Of a DNA stretch of 64,000 nt, positions 58,468 to 64,000 are shown piece after piece. Every line of letters starts with the position of its first letter. Positions within the stretch are counted from its first letter, which is position 1. The DNA lies in contig NZ_LMOJ01000026.1 of NCBI RefSeq assembly GCF_001424165.1, positions 167,043 through 231,042 on the forward strand, in the 5' to 3' direction. A model generated the notes under the pieces. It was not told the DNA's origin. It was given only the letters and a program-made list of their open reading frames with translations, and did not search any database. Made by a program: the position numbers and the translations under genes. This stretch comes from Massilia sp. Leaf139 (GTDB taxonomy: Bacteria; Pseudomonadota; Gammaproteobacteria; Burkholderiales; Burkholderiaceae_D).

Positions 58468-58902
58468 TTACCTGTCGTCGTTCTTGCGGCTTTGCGAGCC
58501 GGCGCGTGCGTGCTGCTCGGGCGAGCCGCCCTGGGTGCCGCTCTGCTGATTGCCTCCGCCGGACTGATTACCGCCGTCGTTCTTGCGGCTTTGTTCGCCG
58601 GCGCGTGCATGCTGCTCGGGCGAACCGCCCTGGGTGCCGCGGCCGCCGCTTTGCTGGCTGGCCCCGCCGCCCGACTGGCTGTTGCCGTCGTTCTTGTGGC
58701 TCATCGAGCCGGCACGGCGTGCTTCTTCCGAAGTGAATTCGTGGGCATTGCCCGATGCGTGCGCGGCCCGGCCGCCTTCGCTGGCAATTTCCCGTTGACG
58801 TTGTGGATCCATCGAGGCGAAACCGCGGTTGCTGGTATCGCCGCTCTGCTGGTTGCCGCCCTTGTTACCGCCTTTGTTACCGCCCTGGTTGTTCGATGCC
58901 AT
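58468..58902 (-). CDS. KGG-repeat stress protein
   Basis: 144 aa, hydrophilic, Gly/Gln/Ser-rich. The KGG (stress-induced, acidophilic) motif is in RGFASMDPQRQREIASEGG followed by RAAHASGNAHEFTSEEARRAG. The unit GGSPEQHARAG plus a Gly/Gln-rich linker occurs twice near the C-terminus, each ending in QSRKND. Family members (E. coli YciG, plant relatives) accumulate in stationary phase and stress. The protein is probably disordered. Its upstream 240 bases carry no other gene. Confidence 0.88.
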   Translation of the reverse strand: MASNNQGGNKGGNKGGNQQSGDTSNRGFASMDPQRQREIASEGGRAAHASGNAHEFTSEEARRAGSMSHKNDGNSQSGGGASQQSGGRGTQGGSPEQHARAGEQSRKNDGGNQSGGGNQQSGTQGGSPEQHARAGSQSRKNDDR

Positions 58903-59146
58903 CGTTACCTCCTGTCATTAAACGAAAGAGCAGCCGCTTGTCGGCTGGGACGATCATCCTAGTCACCCGAGGCCCTGCTTGCCACTAAATGCCACCCGTC
59001 GCCTTGTAGGAAAACGCCTTAGTGGGCTGTCAGTCAAGCCTTCCAATTTTGACGACAACATTGCTCTTCATGCCATCATTTGTCGTGAACGCGACCTTAA
59101 CATCGGCGCCGGCCTGCACCGGCGCCAATCAGGTTCGCCAGCGCGT

Positions 59147-59725
59147 TCAGCCCCGCTGACGGCGGCGCGCAGCCATCACGCCGGCCATGCACAGGGCCGG
59201 CAAGAACAGCGCGAAGGTCGACGGTTCCGGGATGTCGGCGCTGATGACGAAGGTGTCGCCGACGGCCAGTCCGCGCGTGTCCAGGATCCAGTCGTTCTTG
59301 CCGTCCAGCGCCAAGGGGTTACCGAAGTGGAACTCGGCCCACTCCGGCGAAGCGAAAGCGATGTTGGCGTAGCCGGCGCCGCTGGCGACGCTGCCCAGCT
59401 TGCCGAAGGTCGGGGTCACGCTGCCGGCGGTGAGGAAGGAAATCCCTTGCAGGCTCAGATCGAAACGGCTCAGGGCCATGCCGCTCAGGTTGCGCACGAG
59501 GGCGTTCAGGCTCAGCGGGCCGGCCAGGTCTTGCGCTTCGATCTGGAAGCGAAGGCTGGCGTCGCCCAGGGTCGCCAGGTCGAGGTCAAAGGAGACCGCG
59601 CCCGGGGTGCTGTAGTCGGTGACGATGTTGCCGGCGGCATTATTCGAACCGAGCAGGAGCGCGGCATTGGCCGAGCCGAAGGACAGCGCGGCGGCGAGCG
59701 CGGCGACGTAATGTTTGAGGTGCAT
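59147..59725 (-). CDS. PEP-CTERM sorting domain protein
   Basis: 192 aa from the ATG at 59725, with GGAGAA six bases upstream. It has a Sec signal (YVAALAAALSFGSANAA) and ends with the sorting signal PEPSTFALFLPALCMAG followed by Arg-rich RRRQRG. This signal is cut by an exosortase (EpsH) and linked with exopolysaccharide-producing Gram-negatives. The middle resembles beta-rich secreted domains with no known activity. It lies 20 bases behind the PhoX-like gene and is likely co-transcribed. Confidence 0.92.
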   Translation of the reverse strand: MHLKHYVAALAAALSFGSANAALLLGSNNAAGNIVTDYSTPGAVSFDLDLATLGDASLRFQIEAQDLAGPLSLNALVRNLSGMALSRFDLSLQGISFLTAGSVTPTFGKLGSVASGAGYANIAFASPEWAEFHFGNPLALDGKNDWILDTRGLAVGDTFVISADIPEPSTFALFLPALCMAGVMAARRRQRG

Positions 59726-59745
59726 GATTTCTCCTTGATGGATGC

Positions 59746-61248
59746 TTACAGCGGGCCCTTGGCCCAAGGGCCGGCGATGGCAAAGGTGACGCCTGGCGTC
59801 TGGATGTTGACGAACAGGTAGCGGCCGGTTGGATCGAAACAGGCGCCGGCGAATTCGTTGGCGCGGTGGTCGCCCGCCAGGCCGGCCTGCTTGCCGGCGG
59901 CCTGCAGCTGGGTCGCGCTCAGCACGATGTTGTTTTTGGCGAAGATGTAGGCGTCGCCCTGGTCGGTGATGCCCATCAGGCGCTGGCCGAAGCCGAAGGG
60001 GTCGGTGGCGGCGGTGGAAGCGTCCTCGCAGACCAGGATCGCGTTGCGCGGGCTGACCGTCAGGTTGTCGCCCATGTTGCCGACCAGCGGGCTCGGGCTC
60101 GAATAGATGCAGGTGAGCACCTGGGTCGCCAGGTCGAGTTCCCAGATCGCGCCGCGCGAGACGGCGCCGCCCGAGGTATCCATCACATACATCTTGCCCT
60201 GCGCATACCAGATGCCCTCGCCGCGGTTCATGCGCAGTGCGCCCAGCTGCCAGCCCTGAACGAAGGGCCCGGCCGCATTCGTGATCGCGACGCCGGTCTG
60301 GCCGACGGCGTTGCCGCGGTTCGCGTCCGGATCGGCGACCGGCACCCATTCCAGTTCATAACGCGCGTTCAGCGGCGCCGTGCCCAGGTTCACGTTCGGC
60401 ATGCCTTTGACTTTTGCCATCTGCAGCACGCCGCCCATCGCCAGCGAGCCAAGCGCGCCGTTCTTGACGTCCGGGACATAGCGATAGAAGCCGGACTTGC
60501 CCGAGCTGTCTTCGGTCTCGTAGACATTCCCGGTCGCCGGATCGACAGCCGCCGCCTCGTGCGCGAAGCGTCCCATGCCAATGATCGGCAGGCCCGTGGT
60601 GCGCGCCGGATCGGCGCTCACTTCGAACACATAGCCATGCTTGCGGCCGGAGGCGCTGACGGCATCCGAACCGACTTCCTCGCAGGTGAGCCAGGTGCCC
60701 CAGGGCGTAATGCCGCCGGCACAGTTGGTGGCCGTGCCGCCCAGGCTCGGCGTCATGCTGACCCAGTTCCCGTCACGGAAGACCAGGTTGGTCGTGCCGC
60801 CGCCGAACTTGTTGCTGGTGCTCGTCGTGCTGGTGCCGTTGTCGTAGACGCCCGGCGCATTGATGAAATTCCCGGCCGAGGTCGCGCCGATCTCATGGTT
60901 GCGTACCAGCACCAGTTCGGTGCTGCGCCCGACCTTGCGCGAGACGACCACGCCCATGCCGTCATGCCCGCCCGGACACGGCATGCCGTTGGCCATCGTA
61001 TCGCCGCGCCAGCCGAAGCTTTTATAGATAAAGCCCGGCGGCAGCTGCAGCAGCGGCAGGCCGGTGGTCAGATCGGCCGTCGGGCGGATCGGGCCGTAGG
61101 GGCTGTCGATCAGCGCGGTCGAGCCGTTGGCCGCACGCGACTGCTGCGACTGCAGCGCCATGAACGCGCCCACGAAGGGCAGCGCCGAAGCGCCGGCGAC
61201 GCCTTTGAGCAGATTGCGCCGCGAGGGCGAGAGATCGTTGTTGTTCAT
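59746..61248 (-). CDS. PhoX-like (DUF839) protein, Tat-exported
   Basis: 500 aa from the ATG at 61248, with GGAG ten bases upstream. SRRNLLKGVAGASALPF is a twin-arginine signal, so it is exported folded, likely with a metal cofactor. The body is a beta-propeller of the PhoX/DUF839 family: GHDGMGVVVSRK, LVRNHEIGAT, CAGGITPWGTWLTCEEV, GRFAHEAAAVDP and NRGEGIWYAQGKMYV. PhoX is a calcium/iron alkaline phosphatase, but many DUF839 members are not proven phosphatases. It is the first gene of a two-gene unit with a PEP-CTERM protein. Confidence 0.93.
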   Translation of the reverse strand: MNNNDLSPSRRNLLKGVAGASALPFVGAFMALQSQQSRAANGSTALIDSPYGPIRPTADLTTGLPLLQLPPGFIYKSFGWRGDTMANGMPCPGGHDGMGVVVSRKVGRSTELVLVRNHEIGATSAGNFINAPGVYDNGTSTTSTSNKFGGGTTNLVFRDGNWVSMTPSLGGTATNCAGGITPWGTWLTCEEVGSDAVSASGRKHGYVFEVSADPARTTGLPIIGMGRFAHEAAAVDPATGNVYETEDSSGKSGFYRYVPDVKNGALGSLAMGGVLQMAKVKGMPNVNLGTAPLNARYELEWVPVADPDANRGNAVGQTGVAITNAAGPFVQGWQLGALRMNRGEGIWYAQGKMYVMDTSGGAVSRGAIWELDLATQVLTCIYSSPSPLVGNMGDNLTVSPRNAILVCEDASTAATDPFGFGQRLMGITDQGDAYIFAKNNIVLSATQLQAAGKQAGLAGDHRANEFAGACFDPTGRYLFVNIQTPGVTFAIAGPWAKGPL

Positions 61249-61510
61249 GCTGGGCATACTCCGAATAGTCAATCGAGCCGGATTCATCCGGCGGGTTGGG
61301 CCTGCTGGTGTTCGGTACTGCCCTGCTGCGCAGCGGGGATGCATGCATTACAACAAACAAAAATGTCCGTTCGATGACAGCAAAATGACAAACTTGAAAT
61401 TTTGCTCAGCCGTGGCCGGCGGCGTGCCGTGGTGGAGGGAGACGGGAATGTGCTTGAACTGCCGAGAATTGTTGCTATAATAGGCGGCTTCGCGGAAGCG
61501 GAGCATTGCA

Positions 61511-61601
61511 GGAGAGATGGATGAGTGGTTTAAGTCGCACGCCTGGAAAGCGTGTGTAGGTTCATAGCCTACCGGGGGTTCGAATCCCCCTCTCTCCGCC
61601 A
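61511..61601 (+). tRNA. tRNA-Ser (anticodon GGA)
   Basis: The seven-base acceptor stem GGAGAGA pairs with TCTCTCC. The anticodon loop is CTGGAAA with anticodon GGA, reading UCC/UCU. A long class II variable arm (TGTAGG...CCTACC) identifies serine. The T-arm GGGGGTTCGAATCCCCC is perfect. The 3' CCA is encoded at 61599-61601. It is the likely integration site of the element to its right. Confidence 0.97.
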
Positions 61602-61608
61602 GAATACG

Positions 61609-61635
61609 AAAGCCCTTGATCTTCAAGGGCTTTTT
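61609..61635 (+). terminator. Terminator of the tRNA-Ser transcript
   Basis: AAAGCCCTTGA and TCAAGGGCTTT form an 11-bp stem with loop TCT and a T-run, eight bases after the tRNA. Confidence 0.9.
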
Positions 61636-61726
61636 CATTTCCAGCGGATCGGCAGTAGCACGCTCATCGGACGCCAGGGAAATCGTGGGGAATTTTCGCC
61701 GTTTGAACGGCAGGAATGGAGACCCA

Positions 61727-62101
61727 ATGTTCATCAAAAAGCAACAGCATCCCAACATTGAGTTCAGCCCAACCGACGGCCAGGACGCCCCTGCCCTGGT
61801 GCACTACTTCAGCGACAGAGGCGACCCGTTTAAAACCGTCTTGCCGCTACTGATTGCTGGCGCCAGCCAGGAACAGGAGCGCGTGTTTATCGTCGAATCG
61901 CCGCTGAGCGAGGTGGTCGACGAAGCGCTTCGACTTCACCGGGAACCGAGCTGGCCCGACCAGCTGGTAGTCGACGAGCGGCACCGTCCCTTCTTCGAGG
62001 CGGTGAAGCTGTCGCTGACCCAGGCAATCGGCAAGATCGATCAGATCGAATTCGCTGTCCTTGACGACGACGAAGACGACGACGCCGGTCGGATGGCATG
62101 A
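61727..62101 (+). CDS. Hypothetical protein, probably prophage-encoded
   Basis: 124 aa from the ATG at 61727 with GGAG seven bases upstream; the frame upstream is not conserved-looking. Mostly helical and acidic, ending in LDDDEDDDAGRMA. It has no recognisable domain. On the strand opposite the lysis genes and closest to the tRNA it could be a host-takeover or moron gene, but that is only inference. Confidence 0.55.
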   Translation: MFIKKQQHPNIEFSPTDGQDAPALVHYFSDRGDPFKTVLPLLIAGASQEQERVFIVESPLSEVVDEALRLHREPSWPDQLVVDERHRPFFEAVKLSLTQAIGKIDQIEFAVLDDDEDDDAGRMA

Positions 62102-62108
62102 TGCCGGC

Positions 62109-62327
62109 ATGCCGCGCACCGACCTTCTCACCGCCAGCCGGGTCGACCTGACCCTGGTGCTGATCCCGACCATCACCTGGCTGGAGGCCTCGTGCATGCT
62201 CGCGCGCAGCGGCGTGCCGGCGGATGTGGCCGCCCGGGTGCTGGCCCTACCGGGCGCGCGCCGGACACCCCGCGAGTTCCACCTCGAGCTTCGTGGCGTA
62301 ACCCTCCCAGGCCGCGGCGTCGATTAG
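62109..62327 (+). CDS. Hypothetical small protein
   Basis: 72 aa starting seven bases after the preceding stop. MPRTDLLTASRVDLTLVLIPTITWL suggests an amphipathic or weakly hydrophobic N-terminus. Its last 81 bases overlap the 3' end of the minus-strand Rz1 gene. No domain is recognised; it may be a real short phage protein or an unused ORF. Confidence 0.35.
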   Translation: MPRTDLLTASRVDLTLVLIPTITWLEASCMLARSGVPADVAARVLALPGARRTPREFHLELRGVTLPGRGVD

Positions 62328-62543
62328 CGCCGCCTGCGCAGCTGCTTTGTCGCCTGGATATACGCCGGCGCCAAACGTGTTGGCCGGACGCGCCGGCAGT
62401 GGCCCGACGCAGCCGACCGCCACTGGCACCGGGACACGCAGCGGCTCGGTCGCGCAGCCGGCCAGCAGGAGCAGCGCCAAGGTGCAGGCGCAAACCGAAC
62501 GTGCAGGCGCCGCCGAGAACTGCACGCGATGCAGGCGCGCCAT
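62247..62543 (-). CDS. Rz1-like spanin outer-membrane subunit
   Basis: 98 aa lipoprotein. CTLALLLLAGCATEP is a signal with lipobox (LAGC). Pro/Ala-rich sequence follows, as in Rz1 proteins. The start codon overlaps the stop of the Rz gene (TGATG). With Rz it would bridge and fuse the inner and outer membranes at the last step of lysis. Confidence 0.75.
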   Translation of the reverse strand: MARLHRVQFSAAPARSVCACTLALLLLAGCATEPLRVPVPVAVGCVGPLPARPANTFGAGVYPGDKAAAQAALIDAAAWEGYATKLEVELAGCPARAR

Positions 62544-62905
62544 CACCACTTCCTCCACGCCTCGCGCATCACGCCGTCGCAGTCGCGCGCGGTGCTGGCG
62601 GCGACGGCGGCGCCGCGGCTTTGCATGCGCGCGATCGCCGCGGCGGCGAACCTCTCGGCCACCTGGCGCCGCTCTTCGGCTGCGCGCTTCTCGGCGCCCA
62701 TCTTGTCGACGGCGGCACTCTGCTTGAGCAGCTGCGTCTCGACCGCTGCACGTGCGCCCTTCTCGGCGGCAAGCGCGCGTTGGTGCTGGGCGTCCAGGCG
62801 CCAGCCGTTGGCGATCGCGCCGGCGCCGGCCGCGCCGGCCAGCACCAGCACCAGGGCGGCAGCGGCGGCCGCCAGCTTGAACTTCGTCGGGGCCAGGTTG
62901 ATCAT
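62543..62905 (-). CDS. Rz-like spanin inner-membrane subunit
   Basis: 120 aa from the ATG at 62905 (MINLAPTKFK), which overlaps the stop of the endolysin gene. One N-terminal membrane segment (AAAAALVLVLAGAAGAGAI) is followed by a long coiled coil (ALAAEKGARAAVETQLLKQ...). This matches the Rz layout. Confidence 0.78.
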   Translation of the reverse strand: MINLAPTKFKLAAAAAALVLVLAGAAGAGAIANGWRLDAQHQRALAAEKGARAAVETQLLKQSAAVDKMGAEKRAAEERRQVAERFAAAAIARMQSRGAAVAASTARDCDGVMREAWRKW

Positions 62906-63408
62906 TGCGCCTCCACGCATTTCTTGTGGCGCGCGAGCTGGCGCGTCCACACGCCCGGGCAGGTGCGGTTGCCGGGCGAAGAGCAGTCATAGCCGCCCGA
63001 CTTCCGGTACAGCAGCAGCGCGTCGCACGCGGCGCCGTACTGGCCGACCAGCAGCTGGCGGCGCATCGTCGACGCGCGCCAGGCGCCCGTGCCGTACTGG
63101 TAGACCCAGTCCATGTACAGGTCGTACTCGGCCTGGTGCAGCGCAACCCCCGGGATCGAGGCGCGGAAAGCGCTCTCTTCCTGCGAGAGGTGCGCGGCCG
63201 CGCGCTGCACGGCGCGCATGGGCGTGATGCGGTCGCCCAGCTGCACCGGAGCGCCGTCGTCACGGAAGGTCGATCCAAAGCCCACCGTCGGGCGGTCGTT
63301 CTTTGTCGGGATCACGGCGGCATCGGTATAGCCCTCGCTCGACAGGATCGCCACGAACGCCGATGCGCTCAGGGCCAGGCCGGCGGCCACGATGCGCGCG
63401 CGGCTCAC
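62902..63408 (-). CDS. Phage endolysin, GH24 lysozyme type
   Basis: 168 aa. SSEGYTDAAVIPTKNDRPTVGFGST contains the GH24 Glu and Thr of the E-x8-D/C-x5-T arrangement (quoted here in two parts: SSEGYTDAAVIP and TKNDRPTVGFGST). The N-terminus (ARIVAAGLALSASAFVAIL) is a weakly hydrophobic SAR-like signal, so export may use the host Sec system, as in R21. VYQYGTGAWRASTMRR is the helical lobe. It overlaps Rz and holin genes by four bases each. Confidence 0.85.
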   Translation of the reverse strand: MSRARIVAAGLALSASAFVAILSSEGYTDAAVIPTKNDRPTVGFGSTFRDDGAPVQLGDRITPMRAVQRAAAHLSQEESAFRASIPGVALHQAEYDLYMDWVYQYGTGAWRASTMRRQLLVGQYGAACDALLLYRKSGGYDCSSPGNRTCPGVWTRQLARHKKCVEAQ

Positions 63409-63659
63409 AGCTTCACTCCCAACGCAGCGAGGCGCGCTTTGCTTTCGGCCTCTGCCAGCTCGGCCAGGTGCGCCGCCTGGTCAGCCGCGCGCTGCTCCCG
63501 CGCATTCTTCTGCCGCGTGTACCAGACGTTCAGGAGAAGCGTCAGCAGCGCAGTGAGGATGCCGGCGATCACGCCCCACTGGCTGAGGGTCACGGCGCTG
63601 CCGATCGAGACGACGCCGCCGGCATAGCTGGTAGCGTCGAGTGGGGTTACTTTGCTCAT
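63405..63659 (-). CDS. Phage holin (HP1-like, single membrane segment)
   Basis: 84 aa from the ATG at 63659 with AAGG six bases upstream. WGVIAGILTALLTLLLNVWY is one clear membrane segment and the rest is a basic, charged C-terminus (RQKNAREQRAADQAAHLAELA). Length, order and position before the endolysin fit the HP1/P2-type holin family. It sets lysis timing by opening the inner membrane. Confidence 0.75.
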   Translation of the reverse strand: MSKVTPLDATSYAGGVVSIGSAVTLSQWGVIAGILTALLTLLLNVWYTRQKNAREQRAADQAAHLAELAEAESKARLAALGVKL

Positions 63660-63724
63660 GGTTGCCTTTTTCATTGGGCGTAAAAAAAGCCGCTGGGCGG
63701 CGGCCTGGTTCGCGTCGGCGCGGC

Positions 63725-64000
63725 TCACGCGCGCATCAGCTGGGACTTCGGGAAAAAACATTGGTACAAATCATTTGGCGTGACCCGGTGCTTTTCGGCC
63801 GGATCCAGCAGCGTGCGGCCGCCGGCCATGAGCATCGCGAACACCAGCTCGCTGCACCACCAGCGGCTATCGTCGCCCCAGTCGTCGGACTTGAGCAGCG
63901 GCAGGGCCAGCGCGCCGGCGAAGTCGTAGGGCTTGCCGCCCTGCCCTTCGGCGAACGCGACGGCGGCGCCAATGTCGGGCACCTCGACCTCCATGTCCTG
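63725..64000 (-). CDS. NlpC/P60-like phage protein, truncated by window edge
   Basis: The frame stays open to base 64000, so the start lies outside. The visible end has AFAEGQGGKPYDFAGALAL, then WWCSELVFAMLMAGG and PNDLYQCFF. The Cys in WWCSELV and the order resemble circularly permuted NlpC/P60 (YiiX-like) proteins found in phage lysis or tail modules. The catalytic His lies before or in the missing part. Confidence 0.6.
   Translation of the reverse strand, partial: QDMEVEVPDIGAAVAFAEGQGGKPYDFAGALALPLLKSDDWGDDSRWWCSELVFAMLMAGGRTLLDPAEKHRVTPNDLYQCFFPKSQLMRA

Larger units (their letters stand above)
61602..64000. mobile_element. Prophage edge next to tRNA-Ser, running off the window
   Basis: A lysis cassette of Rz1, Rz, endolysin, holin and an NlpC-like protein (62247-64000, minus strand) starts less than 700 bases from the tRNA 3' end. 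tRNA 3' ends are common phage attachment sites. No integrase, terminase or structural gene is inside the window, so only one end of the element is visible. Confidence 0.65.

Overview
The window is high-GC, densely coded chromosomal DNA from a betaproteobacterium. Gene content fits the Oxalobacteraceae, most likely Massilia/Telluria: a proteobacterial-type glnS, a PEP-CTERM protein, a VgrG module, many c-di-GMP and two-component proteins, a KGG-repeat stress protein, and asparaginase of the AnsA type. The genus is inferred from style and gene content, not from a marker alignment.

Layout: 1-1.2 kb holds the 3' end of a CaiB/BaiF CoA-transferase and a small coiled-coil protein. 1.2-7.2 kb is a type VI secretion cargo island on the minus strand: vgrG, then an effector broken (or recoded) at an A9 tract, then a putative immunity protein. 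The cargo part is clearly AT-richer than the rest. 7.3-11.5 kb has an MFS exporter, a cluster of palindromic intergenic repeats, and a translationally coupled operon of a J-domain protein plus three acidic proteins of unknown function. 11.6-15.4 kb has glnS and an orphan CHASE histidine kinase. 15.4-17.3 kb has a regulatory region with three TGTAGGC boxes exactly 23 bp apart, a GRDP-like (DUF1399-type) protein whose C-terminus is a tandem array of Trp-Cys repeats, a small HTH protein and a small hypothetical protein.

17.3-33.3 kb is mostly housekeeping and envelope functions: an epimerase-like SDR, two TraB/GumN proteins, a 2Fe-2S flavin reductase, an MFS exporter, an HPF/RaiA-like factor, a BtuF-like binding protein, a diguanylate cyclase, sbcB, pyrF, a LemA-YgcG-TPM operon, an SDR, a zinc-ribbon protein, VanZ and a Ser/Gly-rich lipoprotein. 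33.5-38.6 kb is a galactose operon read leftward: galT, a pita-bread M24 protein that has lost metal ligands, galK and a family-2 glycosidase; galM lies apart at 48.5-49.5 kb. 39-45.6 kb has M20 peptidase, pirin, asparaginase, a lipoprotein-type SDR, an alpha/beta hydrolase and a UDG-like protein. 45.6-58.2 kb is signalling-rich: a hybrid histidine kinase, an MCP with a CheR-docking tail, CheW, a GAF-PAS-PAS-GGDEF protein and an HD-GYP protein, with an M28 peptidase and an EamA transporter. 58.5-61.2 kb has the KGG protein, a PEP-CTERM protein and a Tat-exported PhoX-like protein. A tRNA-Ser(GGA) at 61.5 kb is followed by a prophage edge with a lysis cassette (Rz1, Rz, endolysin, holin, NlpC-like protein) that runs off the window.

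The strongest leads for something undescribed are the Trp-Cys repeat protein with its phased upstream boxes, the A9 frameshift in the T6SS effector, and the J-domain operon. No CRISPR array, insertion sequence, rRNA or replication origin was seen.
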